From contig NC_079972.1 in NCBI RefSeq assembly GCF_029852145.1, positions 6,211,795-6,275,794 of the forward strand: 64,000 nt of DNA. Reading direction: 5' to 3'. This document shows, piece by piece, positions 1 to 10,862 of this stretch; within the stretch, counting starts at the first letter, position 1, and each line of letters starts with the position of its first letter. Both the position numbers and the translations under genes were made by a program. The notes under the pieces were generated by a model. It saw only the letters and a program-made list of their open reading frames with translations, was not told where the DNA came from and ran no database searches. The stretch comes from Microplitis mediator (taxonomy: Eukaryota; Arthropoda; Insecta; Hymenoptera; Braconidae).

Positions 1-345
1 CCAAGTCTTGGCAGCTAACCATTGGCCCAAGTCTAGGCCGAGGCTTGGTCCAATGGTTTCATTAAATTAAGCCGAGCCTTGGGTAGTGACCATTGGCCCG
101 AGCCTCGGCCAGGGCCAGGCCCGATAGTTAAATTTTTTTTAAATCGAGCCTTGGCCGCTGACCATTGGCCCGAGCCTCGGCCAGGGCCAGGCCCGATAGT
201 TTAATTTTTGTTAAATCGAGGCTTGGCCGCTGACCATTGGCCCGAGGATCGGCCGAGGCTAGGTCCGATAGTTTAATTTTTGTCAAGCCGAGCCTTGGCA
301 GCTGACCATTGGCCAATGCCTCAGCCTGGGTTAAATTTTTATTTA
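1..345. repeat. 72-bp GC-rich minisatellite, about 4.7 copies
   Basis: The motif GAGCCTTGG followed by CTGACCATTGGCCC recurs with its first bases at about 2, 74, 146, 218 and 290, exactly 72 bp apart. Each unit pairs a GC-rich half (CCATTGGCC, GGCCGAGGC) with an AT-rich tail. The array starts at or before the window edge. Because 72 is a multiple of 3, reading frames stay open through it; the resulting minus-strand ORF (128-361) is a repeat artefact. Confidence 0.9.
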
Positions 346-360
346 ATATTAAAATTATCA

Positions 361-700
361 ACTTTGCATGTATCTATATATATGTATACAGAGAAGACCA
401 GGGCATAACGGTCTACCGAGTATACGATTAATATCAAGAGTTGATATTTTTTAAAAAGTAAAATTATTTGATATACAATAATTTTCATTTAATTAGTTAT
501 TGCTATGCACAAAACTTTAGTTAACATGAAATTTTTATTTTTGGCGGTCAAAATGGGGTATCCTTTAAAAAAGTTGAAAAAAAAAATTCTGAAAGTTGAT
601 GAAATTTCATTAAATTCAAATTTTTTATATGTAATATACATAAAAAAAAATTACATTTCACATCATTGGTGGATACGAAGGCAAAAAAAAATTTTTCTCA
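361..700. other. AT-rich intergenic stretch, no gene seen
   Basis: Homopolymer-rich sequence. The 100-aa plus-strand frame at 505-807 is lysine/asparagine-rich, has no recognisable domain, and ends inside the hairpin element at 701-911, so I do not call it a gene. Confidence 0.5.
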
Positions 701-911
701 CCTCCGGGCGGAAAGCGTCAACTTTCGTCCCGCTGTGCAAAACGAAGTTGCCGCTTTCCGCCTCCGTCGAGGAGAAAAATAGTATACACTACTCGGGAAG
801 TAAATAAGAAAGCCTCAGATCACATGTTTGTTGACCTCGGCTTCGCCTCGGCCAACAATTACATGTAATCTGAGACATTCCTTACTTTACTTCCCTAGTT
901 GTGTAATATAC
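701..911. repeat. Two adjacent GC-rich fold-back hairpins
   Basis: Hairpin 1 (701-772): CCTCCGGGCGGAAAGCG is answered by its near reverse complement around 750-772. Hairpin 2 (783-911): TATACACTACTCGGGAAGTAA pairs with the sequence ending near 911, and an inner stem (CTCAGAT, ACATGT, TTGTTG, CCTCGGC) closes on a TTC loop near 842. They stand out in very AT-rich flanks and look like a non-autonomous fold-back element. Confidence 0.75.
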
Positions 912-1382
912 TATTTTTTTGTGGGGCAGAGAGGCCCCTCTCCAAAAAATGATAATTTTTTTTTTTATTAAATTGTTTTCAACATTAAGAATATATTTCT
1001 TTCTCTTGACAATTATTTTTGGTTTTATAATACTCAAAAAAAATTTTTTTAGGTGTAATAAATCGTTTCCCTTCGATTAGCTTAATTACTAATTGTTATT
1101 TAATAAAAAATAACAATTCGATATTTTTTATCTGTCATTATTGTGAACCCAAAAAACGTGTTTTTTGATTTTTTAGATTACAGATTATTTTGCATTAAAT
1201 TATTCATTTATATCAAATCATAAAATTACAAATTGATATAAATATGTCATTACTCATTAGACAATTTTAAGTTCATTAAATAAAACTACATTTCACCCCA
1301 TGTTTACGATTTAATATTTTTAAATTAAATTGTATTTAAATAATTAACAAGCAAAAAAATCATGATTATTTGGACATCAGAT
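912..1382. other. AT-rich spacer, no gene seen
   Basis: The stretch 925-970 (a GAGGCCCCTCTCC-like motif followed by an A/T run) resembles the interior of the element at 59266-59631. Otherwise nothing recognisable. Confidence 0.4.
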
Positions 1383-1452
1383 TTAGCACAGTGAATAGCG
1401 TCCCGGCCTAGTAATCAGAAGGATCTCAGTTCGAACCCCGGTAGCCCCCAAA
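1383..1452 (+). pseudogene. tRNA-derived relic or SINE head (tRNA-Thr(AGT)-like)
   Basis: An A-box-like TTAGCACAGTGAATAGCG is followed by CTAGTAA, which fits an anticodon loop with AGT in the centre. About 20 bases on comes a perfect B-box core, GTTCGAACC. The 3' side (CCCCGGTAGCCCCC) has no matching 5' acceptor strand and the T-stem is mispaired, so a functional tRNA is unlikely. A decayed tRNA or tRNA-derived SINE head fits better. Confidence 0.45.
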
Positions 1453-1574
1453 TAATTTTATTCGTTATTTCCCATTAATTCAGTAATTAGTTAATTACAA
1501 TTCAATGTAATGTTGATAAAAGTGTGATCAAACTTTTTTTTAATTATATTTATTAGTTTAAATAATAACATTTT

Positions 1575-1740
1575 AGATCGAGCATTGGGTGAGCCTTAGA
1601 TTTTTTGCTTCCCGAGGTTTGGCCGAGGCTTGAATTTTTGTTTCCCAAGCCTTGGCCAAGGCTCAATTTTTCGTTTCCCAAGACTCGGCCGAGGCTTGAT
1701 ATTTTGTTTCCCAAGGCTGGGGACATGGCTATCATCCAAG
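1575..1740. repeat. 33-bp GC-rich minisatellite, about 4-5 copies
   Basis: TTTCCCAAG plus a GGCCGAGGCTTG block and an ATTTTTG tail recurs with the CCC at 1611, 1644, 1677 and 1710, exactly 33 bp apart. Degenerate CCAAGGCTTGG motifs continue to about 1850. It shares its CTTGGCC/GGCCGAGG vocabulary with the 72-bp array at 1-345. Opposing ORFs through it are artefacts of a period divisible by 3. Confidence 0.85.
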
Positions 1741-1984
1741 GCTTGGACCAATCCTTGGCCCAATGCTCAGCCAAGGCACGTGCCAAGCCTTGCATAATCC
1801 TAGTGACGCTTGGCCAAGGCTTGGTCCAAACCTTGCCCAGTTGTTCTTTCCTACCTGGGCGATATCTCACGCACTAATCGACTGATTTTGAAGTTCAAGG
1901 CATCGTTTGACGCATTTTTTTAGTCTTCAATTCCAAAAGTATTTGGAATTAATTGGTTCAGCGATTTTGAATTTATTAAAAAAA

Positions 1985-2155
1985 AAAAACACTTTTTTGT
2001 AATTTTTTCGACAACGATATAATATCTCTTGAAGAAATGATCCGATTGAGATGGCTCTTGTGGTAATCGACGCGTTTTATAGAGTCCTAGAGCTGATTAG
2101 ATTTTGGAATCGATTGATCAAGTTGTTTTTGAGAAATTTCAAAAAAACTTCCGGT
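1985..2155 (+). repeat. Family A dispersed repeat, left fragment
   Basis: ATATCTCTTGAAGAAATGATCCGATTGAGATGG-type text, then CGACGCGTTTTATAGAGTCC, AGAGCTGATTAGATTTTGG and TGAGAAATTTC. The same ordered phrases occur in the complete copies at 9850-11013 and 29866-30997. Confidence 0.7.
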
Positions 2156-2945
2156 GAAAATTATGCTACCGATGCTACCGATAATTTTTTTTCGTGAAGG
2201 GTGCAGAAGAAATTTATTGTTTACAACATTTATTTAAAACAAAAAAACTTCTATAATAATGTTACATTAAATAGCAATTTTGACTAGTTGTGTTATATTC
2301 AAGTCTAGCATACTTTCGTAGCTTGTCTCTTCATCGACACTTGATAGGCAAGAAACATCAACGAGAGAGACCGTCACTTTGCCGGAAGGTTGTATAAGCC
2401 ATCAACTGCGATCATGTTGAAAGTTACAGTACCTCAACAGCATCTGTCTGCGTGGTATCGACGTCAATTCCAGCTGCATTGATTTATCTTCTTGCTCGTC
2501 AACTTATAATAACATAATCCTTCAGGTTAACTTATTATCAGAGCCAGGTACTTCGTATGGGAGGGGAAATACTAAGACATGTAGAAAAAAAAAAAGTAGA
2601 CAATACGTGTGTAAATATATGTAATCTATAGATAAAAAAATGAAAATTGCTTTACTCGTAACGTACCGGGGATATAATAAATAATAATAAAACGATATTT
2701 GAATTATAGGAATCGAAATTATAAAAATTAAAAATTACATGGATACAAATATTCGATTAATTTAAAAACATTATTCTGTAAATCCGTTATAACTTCAATG
2801 ACTTCAGATCTTTTCCTGGACACTAATCGAAATATTAGGACACAATTTAAGGCAATCATTGTCTTACATAGTTAAGCACACAATGACCCACACATTCAGG
2901 CACACGTTGCCCCACACATTTTTCACACAGAAATGTATGGAATGA
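2156..2945. other. Spacer with a GC-elevated island at 2290-2570
   Basis: Mostly AT-rich. The minus strand has a short open frame at 2267-2401 reading PSGKVTVSLVDVSC and ending in TAA. It has no start and no recognised domain. It could be the last exon of an unrecognised gene or a decayed fragment. Confidence 0.3.
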
Positions 2946-2947
2946 TA

Positions 2948-3400
2948 CACTGTAAAAAGAGCGGTGTTAAAAATGGACTCGTTTAAACTCCGCCCGGTGT
3001 AAAAATGAAATTACACCAGTGTAGGAGGAGTAATACACCGGTGTTAAAAATACCGGTATTAAAGCGGGGTAACCGGTGTCAAAGCGGGGTAAATTGCGTC
3101 CGCTTGGAGTATTAACTTTAAAGATTATAAAACACAAAAAATGTCAGTTCTTTATGAAAATTAATAAAAAATATCATTTATCAACATGTATAGTGATCGA
3201 GTAAGTAAAAATATTCACAAAATAAAATATTTTAACATCGGTAAAGAATATCTACACCGGCGGCGGCGTTATTTTAACACCGGTCTAGAATATTTACACC
3301 GGTGGCGGCGTTATTTTCACATCGCTTTCGGGGGTAAATTTAACACCGATAATTTTAACACCTACACCGTTTGGAATTACCCCGGTGATTTTTTACAGTG
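2948..3400. mobile_element. TA-flanked MITE, 453 bp
   Basis: It begins CACTGTAAAAA and ends TTTTTACAGTG, an inverted pair, with TA directly on both sides (2946-2947 and 3401-3402). The interior is itself built of inverted ACACCGG/CCGGTGT words (ACACCGGTGTTAAAA, TTTTAACACCGGT). The TA duplication and short terminal repeat fit a Tc1/mariner-type non-autonomous element. The 77-aa ORF inside is not a gene. Confidence 0.8.
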
Positions 3401-3449
3401 TATGAGCAGAAATGTATAGGATAATCTATAAGATAACGTGCGGCTTCTA

Positions 3450-3780
3450 AAGTCGTTGTTGAGAAATTTCGAAAAAACTAAAAAAAAATTGTTTTTTTTT
3501 TGTTTTCTATTTCCTGATTATCTCAGAGGCTATTGAATAGCTTGAAATTTCCTGGTGAGTTTACGGTTGGTAAGCTCTTTCAACTGTCGCAAGAATCATT
3601 CAAATCGGTTAATTAGTTTAAAAGTTATAGAAAATTTACACACGCACACACCAAACACATTCACAAACAGACAGACAGACGCTTGGACATCACTCCGCAA
3701 ATAGTCAAAATAGCTTCATAGGATCTCAAAACGTTGACATCTGATCGAAACTCGTTTTTTGAAAATCAAGTTGAAAACAT
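3450..3780 (+). repeat. Family A dispersed repeat, right fragment
   Basis: It resumes with TTGTTGAGAAATTTCGAAAA, close to where the fragment at 1985-2155 stops, and runs through a CA-rich microsatellite, GGACATCACTCCGCAAATAG, AATAGCTTC and CATCTGATCG. With the left fragment it looks like one copy split by later insertions. Confidence 0.7.
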
Positions 3781-4963
3781 TAGTTTAAATGTAGAATTTT
3801 TTATTTTCTATTGTATTTACGTATGTTACTTACGTTGTTTAATAAAAATAAAAAATTGCATGATCCAAAAAACTGATAGTATTTTATTTCAAAAATAATA
3901 AGCAGTAGCACAACATATTTTTCCATTTGTACTCGTCAATTTAATTAAATTCATCTTGGGATCTGAAACAAAACAACTTTATTAACATTTAACGAAAATA
4001 ATAGAGTTATGAAAATTTAATTAATAAAACGGGTATATTTTTTTATGTAGATAAAAAAAAAAGTTAGATAAAACATCGAATAACATTTGATAAAACATAT
4101 ATTAATTGAAACAATGTTGATCTGGGCAGCAAGGATACTTGTTAAAATATTTTTGTTTTTTTTTCTTTTTGTTTTATTTCACGAACTTTTTTTGCTTCTT
4201 CATGGTCTTTATGCTTAGTTTACTTTTACTTCATTCGAGAGCTCATTATGCAGAGCTATAACACACAGTACACTAGCGAGGTATGTGGAGGGTATCATTG
4301 GCTCTTGAGCTCTTGTAGTCGAATTAACTTTGCAAGACCCGCGGGCTATAATATAAATGCCTCGCCGAATTGTCTTTTGTGCTAAGCTTTGCGCCCATTG
4401 CCAGACCAAAATACCGTGGACGCCAATTATACTAACACTGGCACACAGTCGACAATAGAAACCTCAAGGGCCGTTTAAACTTTTCCACAAATTCATACGC
4501 TAATAAGAGAAACTCCCGTTTAGCTCGCGTACTTTCTACCACTACAGCTCCTATTGTTTTCAAACATAACCATCTCAATAAATTTATTTTAAATACTCTT
4601 TTTATTTTGACCACATTTATTCACTTAATCACGTTGTTTATATTTCTAGAACTGATTACAATCAAGTAATTAGAAACAAAAAAAAAATTATTTTTTCTTT
4701 ATACTTGAAAATAATTTTGATGCGTAAAAAAGACTACAATAGAGTAACAATTGCATTTATTCGATTTTTATTGAAATTCAAAAATAATGATAGGTCACGT
4801 GCAGACAGTTGTGACTCAATCGATCATGCGGCTTCGCAAATTAGGAGGATACTTAAAGAATAAAATACCTGGAACAATAAAAGCTCACGTGTGAAAAGCG
4901 ACCAAGCTACACTACGTGTTTAGAATGATGCTTATATATATATGAGGGCGTGTCATAAAAAAA
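3781..4963. other. Intergenic; GC-elevated island at 4215-4620
   Basis: The island has a TATA-like element in a GC-rich context (CCCGCGGGCTATAATATAAA, about 4337-4356) and two CACGTG E-boxes downstream near 4798 and 4887. Two short minus-strand frames (4215-4409, 4432-4614) lack recognisable domains. It could be a promoter or an untranslated exon of an unseen transcript. Confidence 0.3.
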
Positions 4964-5760
4964 ATTCTGTCTATCGGTTGACCCTGCGGGTCAGCCCTAA
5001 AACTTCAGGGCTCGAAAAACATTATTACTTGTAAATTCTTGAACTCTTCGAGCTCTTTGAGCTCAAAAAATTGTTCGACCGACAAAACACACATTCCATT
5101 AAAATAAAATTAATAATTTTTGTCCGACGATATCTTTGGAAGGAATGAACCGATTCAAGCGTTCTTGGTGGCAATCGAAAAAGCTCACCAAGAGTTAGAA
5201 CTGAATACATTTTGAGGCGAATCGGGCAATTGGTTTATGAGTTATACGCAAAAAACCTAAAAAAAAAAAATTTTTTATTTTTATTTTTTGTATAACTTGT
5301 GAACTACATGACCGATAGTCTCTAAAATCTAAACCATTTTAAGTATTGGTGAGCCCTTTCAATTGCCACCAAGAAAGTTAAAAAACACACACACACACAC
5401 GCGGTCGTTTATCCGCACAGAAAAAACAGATATCTTGAGTCAAGAAAATATCTTTGAAGACAAACGTTTTCGGGAACCAAGTCAAGATTTTCTTGAGCCA
5501 AGAGAATTCGTCTTAGTTGGAGAAGATTTCTACTTTATCTGAGAAAATTTAGGTCTCCAAAAAAATTTTCTTGAATCAAGAATATTTACCTTCAGTCGAG
5601 AATTTTTTTTTTTTTGTGCGGAAATAGTCAGAATAGCTTCCTAGGACTTCAAAACGTCGACATCTGATGAAAACTTGATTTTCGAAAACCGGACCGAAAC
5701 CAATAACTTCCCTTTTTTTTTTTAAATTTGCAATTTTCATAGCGGGAAGTTAAAAGATCT
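4964..5760 (+). repeat. Family A dispersed repeat, internally deleted and interrupted
   Basis: It starts with CGGTTGACCCTGCGGGTCAG and CTCTTCGAGCTCTTTGAGCTC, as at 9862 and 9945, and ends with AACGTCGACATCTGATGAAA and a TTCGAAAAC block. A CA run (5383-5401) marks the usual microsatellite position. The copy is interrupted at 5413-5622 by another element. Confidence 0.75.
5413..5622. mobile_element. Nested MITE inside the family A copy, about 210 bp
   Basis: It begins CCGCACAGAAAAAA and ends TTTTTTTTGTGCGG, a clean inverted pair. The interior is rich in CTTGAGTCAAG/TTGAATCAAG words. Uninterrupted family A copies read straight across this point (CTCCGCAAATAG near 3692, ATTCTGAAAATAG near 10874), so the insertion junction can be placed to within a few bases. 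Confidence 0.8.
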
Positions 5761-7334
5761 GAAAAACTGTTGACTCGCAGACCCTCAAAATTTCCCGCTA
5801 TTTTCGAGTTCCTTGAAGTTTTGGGACTGGTCCGCAGGGTCCAAGATTTTCCAGATTTTTTTACAGTGTTGGGCATGTAGACTTTTTCCATGATTCAATT
5901 TCAGTATTGTCAAAATAAAATTTGTTTATTGTAAAGCGAAGAATAATAACGTGTCTCATTTCGACAGGCTCCAGACATTTAAACTCAAAATTTAGGTAAC
6001 AGATTTTTATGAAAAACTAAAACGTATTAATGATTATTCGTCTTGTAATAAAACAAGACAATAAAAATTTATTTTTACCAAAGGACTTGGTGTGTTTCAC
6101 TTTAAATAATTTATAAACTGATGTAAAAAATTAAAAGCAGTATTAAGAAAGCAGACGTTGATGAAAAACTTTTATTTCAAGTTTAAATTTTATTTTTAAT
6201 TCGATTCCTAACTTTTTTTTCTTTCTAAATTTAAGATATATAGTTTAACCTACAGAGTATAAGAATCAGAGATGTAATTGCGTTTAAAAATAAGTCGACA
6301 TCGCTTTAAAAGTGTGCTTTTTTAAAAAGTTTTAATTCATTTTAAAATTAAACTATCAACTGACTTTAATCACGCTATTGTATGACTTAAAGTTTGTATA
6401 ATTAAATTGCATAACTTGTATTGACTTAAAATTCATGTATATACATTTTTTTTTTTTTCATCATGATTTTATATAATTTTCATTCATTACTCGATTACTC
6501 TAAGCCAGATACAAGGAAAATAATCAAATAAAACAAAATAATTTGCAATTTTTATTTGCATTTATAGTAAATTAAATATTTAATTTTAAATACACCAACA
6601 AGATAATAAATTGCAACTACACGCCATCTAGCTGAAATTACAAAAGATATTACTAAAACAATGAAAGTCAATCGGTAATTCAGTAAAAAAAAAGTTTATA
6701 TAATTTTCTACCAAATTAATTTTAATAAATAATTAATAAAATCCATAAAAGTACACATTAAATAAAATATATAGATATATATTTAAATTAAAATTTACAA
6801 TATTAATAAAATTATTTCATCTTATGAATATATTTTAATTTTATTATTGATTATCATGCGTAAGGCACTGGCTTTAGATTTAATTAAATGATAACAATGT
6901 AATAATTATTATAATCACGTGTTAATAAGTTCAACATAATTATCTCTTTGTGTTAATGGTAGTACTCTTTGGGAAAAAAACAAAATAATTTTATATCAGG
7001 ACGGACAGAAACTAAAATTACAAATTTATATAATTTATAGAGGAAGACATTTTAACATAAATTATTAATAATCATTTGATAATTATAATGATTTTTTTAA
7101 CGATTTTATTCAGTCGATCTATGAACCAATAAATTTAATTAATATTAATTCCTTAACGTATAACGTTAGTTGTGTTTATATTTTAATATTTAATGTAATT
7201 TATTGGCAATTTTAATTAAAAGAACTTTTTTTTTTTGTTTTTTTTTTTTTTTTTTTTTTTTATAAAAAATATCAATTTAACTGCAGTACTCGGAAGATTT
7301 GATTGAACTTAAGTATAATTACTTGTAAGTATTA
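5761..7334. other. AT-rich spacer, likely holding the Rip11 3' UTR at its right end
   Basis: Long A/T runs, a poly-T tract at 7229-7261, and no ORF with recognisable content. The 3' UTR of the minus-strand gene ending at 7335 should lie in the right part; I could not fix the cleavage site. Confidence 0.4.
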
Positions 7335-10300
7335 CTATAGTAAACGATGATTAGTCGAGTACGGATTCTGTAATATCCGGGGTGAGGTTTCAATAACTCG
7401 GAGTAAAAGTGAATCAATATAATCTTCAAGATCGGCAAGCCGTCGTTTTTTATCATTAACTTCTGTTTGTAATTGTAAAGCCAACTCAATGAGATCCTAA
7501 AAAAAAAAAAAAAAGATATTTTTATTGCTACAATAATATATTTAAGAAATAAAAATAATAATAATTGTAGTTTATTACCTCACGTGTTTTACCATCAAAC
7601 TGTGCAAGAACTTCATGAGGAAGCCGACTTTTAACTCCCATATTATTTTTTTTAGTAGCATCTTCACCGCCAATAATAATTCTTTCAGAAGATAGTTTAA
7701 CTTCTTCACCGATATCTTTATTCTTAAGTAATTCTTTCTCTCGATTTTTTTTATCTTTCTTTGATATTTTTTCGTCCTTTTGACTTTTATTACCGACTTT
7801 ATCTTCTCTAACATTAGGACTACGATCTCTACCACCACTATTACCAGTGATCAACTGTTTTTCTTCTTTAGAGTTACGATCTTTCATTATTGTTTTATCG
7901 TCCTTGCTTATCCGTTTAACCTGAATAATTTCACGTGGAGCTGGACTTGGTGGTTCTGGAGTATCACGAAATCTTGTGGTTGTTGATGGCGATGAATTAA
8001 TTGAAGACGTTGTAAGTGCGTGATTATTGTTATCTTTTGCTTGATCTACTACTATTTTAGGATTTAATTTATTATCCCATTTTTTAGTATTTATATTTGA
8101 CGATTGTAAACCGTAAAGCTTACGACCCCACTCGTCTTGCTCAGCATCATCATCATCATCATTATTATTATTATTAATATTATTATTATTATTAATACTA
8201 CTATTATTGTTATTATGAGTGTTGTTATTGATACCACTAATATTATTTGTGGGTAGTGGTGAATTTAAATTAGAACCAGTGGTAAAACGAGGTGGTTTAT
8301 TTGGAGCTGGATTTGTAGGTGCAGATGATACATTAAAATCAGTTGTACGTGAACTTTGTGTTGTTGAATTACTAGAGTAACCGGAAGTTAAGCCACTTGA
8401 TACTGGAGCATTCAGTGATGATGCTGAACTTTTGTGTGATAAATCGTCAAACTGTAAAAAAATAAACAAATATTTATTAATTAATTTAAAATTGAACACA
8501 TGCATGGAATTTCATGACAAATATAACGGTAGCGTACTTTAGTTTTTTATCTGTCTAAAAAAATTATATTTATTTTTTGCAAATCTTTATGGAGCCATTT
8601 ATTAGACAACGTTTTGTTTTTTTCAATAGCCGTAACTTTACGAAAAATAAACTATTTTGAACGTCTTTTTCTTTAAAAATATGTAGTTTAAAATTTTTTA
8701 TCTGATGCATTTTTCATAATTTTTTTTTTTTGTATTGAAAAAATTCATATGTAAATATATTGTTAATATCGTATTTTCAGTGTTAATTTGATAGGACCGA
8801 TGATGCTTTTTATTTTTTCCAAAATTTTGTTGTATAGTAAAAATCAATGTAATTTTTTTTAATCATTTACAAGCAATATGCAGATAAAACACTAATTTTG
8901 TTCGCTAGTAAAGACTAAGAAGAGAAAAAATATTTCTCAAATTTTTGAAAATTCTCAAAAAAACATACACTGTAAAAAATTGGGAGTAAATATTAATTTT
9001 TTTCAATCCGAATTTACTTCGTCACTCGGAGCTCCGGAGTTTGAAGACAAAACCACTCCGCATACGAGTTCATTAGTGTTTGCACATCTCAATCGCGAAA
9101 GCGTTGAGTGTGCTTTACTGTCACTCTCTGGCTCTCGGCCCTTTCACGGACTTTAAATCCTCTCTACTTTCTTTATAGTACACCAAAGTTGTTGACGATA
9201 TACCATTTTAAAGGAAATTTATTAAGGAACATTTTTCAACGTAATACTTAGTTGATTCATGATGTGAGTGATTTTTAAAAAATGATTTAGTCCGAAGCCC
9301 CCAGTGCGTCAATTGTGGTGTTCGGACTCGTCTAAACACGATAAGTTTCAAAAAACAAGACTCATCGACTTAAATTTTTTTTTTTTTTTTTTTTTTTTTT
9401 CAGTGGTGTGATTCCGGAGTGATGTGAATTTTAAATGTTAAAATAAACCTTCTTTAGGGATGAATTTAACTCTGATCCGGAGTGTTAATAATAAAATATA
9501 CTCCCCTCCCGAGTAAATTTCTTTCCGAGGGGATTAAATACATAAAAAACTCATATATCTGAAGATCGAAACGTTCTTCGCGCAACGGAAAAAAAAAGAA
9601 TTGGAAAGTAAAAAATCTACTGGATGACTAGATTTCTGAAATGTTTCGCATGTAACTGCTGGTATGTCAGCCGAGTATCTTAGGCCACCCCAATCTGAGG
9701 AACTACCCATTAAGCAGCCAAATTATATAAATTTTTTTCATTTTGTTCGAATTAAATCCGTGCTCACTTTGAAAATTTTTTTAACAGTGTAAACAATCAT
9801 AGGCTCATTATTCAATTCACACTGCGATTGTGAAATTAGCAGTGGATAAAAATCTGGGCGTCGGTTGACCCTGCGGGCAAGCCCCAAAACTTCCCGCTGT
9901 TTTCGAGCTCAAGGAGCTTGAAAACATTACTGTGAATATATTTTCGAGCTCTTTGAGCTCGAAAATGCTACTACCTGCGATTATTGGTTATGAGCTTTTC
10001 AAGCTCTACCAAGTTACGTTTTTGGCTAAAGTTTGACAAGTTAAGAATCGAAAATTATTAATGAAGAGGCGGTTTAAAAATTTTTTTTCTCGATTATGTT
10101 CAACGAAATAAATGTATTGAGGCAGAAATCAATGTCAGTGATCAAAATCAAGATATGAGTGAGTTTTGACTTAGGTCAGAGCAATAATATATGAAAAATC
10201 CCAGAAAAATATTAAAAACTGTGATTTTTTAATTTTTTGCTGATAATATGATTTAAACTAAAGAACAAGTTAGATGACATTATATGATGATCAAAAGAGA

Positions 10301-10825
10301 GTATAAAGAGGAATAGTTGGTATGATTTCAGACACATTTAGTACAATACATTTTGATTTATCCGGAAAAAATAACATTTTATGTTATTTTTTTAACTTTT
10401 CAGCGCCGATATCTTCTGAACTAATTAACCGATTTTGATGTTTGAGGCGGCAATCGCCGCATTTTATCGAGTTCTAAAGCTGATTAGATTTCGAAATTGT
10501 TTGGTTGAGTTGTTTTAAAGATATTCGCGAAAAACCGTTTTTTACCATTTCTTTCTCCCGCGACATCTCTTGAACAATTAACTGATTGAGCTGGTTGAGG
10601 CGGAAATCAACGCGTTTTATTAAGTTCTAGAGCTGATTAGATTTTGACTGAGAAATCAATAAAAAACTAAAAAAAAAAAATTTTGTTTTTTCGTAATTCG
10701 CAAATATTTTCGAGTCTACTTGATCAAATGATCTGAAATTTCCAGGAAGTTGATGGCCAACAAGCTCTTTCGATTGCCGCCTTAACCATTTAAATCGGTT
10801 CATTAGTTAAAAAGTTATAGACCGG

Positions 10826-10862
<37 letters not shown>

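Noticed and set aside
128..361. 77-aa minus ORF with repeating ANGQRPRLDLTKIKLS units
   Set aside because: It is the 72-bp minisatellite translated; the period is divisible by 3, so the frame stays open by construction.
1383..1452. Functional tRNA gene
   Set aside because: The acceptor stem cannot form and the T-stem is mispaired; kept only as a relic.
1553..1877. Opposing 90- and 105-aa ORFs
   Set aside because: Both come from the 33-bp minisatellite; neither has a domain.
3186..3419. 77-aa plus ORF
   Set aside because: Lies wholly within and across the end of the TA-flanked MITE at 2948-3400.
4215..4614. Two consecutive minus ORFs (60 and 64 aa) as one protein with a frameshift
   Set aside because: Frames differ and are separated by a stop, and neither peptide shows a domain or family resemblance.
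7780..7986. 68-aa plus ORF, and the 87-aa minus ORF at 7575-7838
   Set aside because: Other-frame shadows of the Rip11 exon at 7579-8451.
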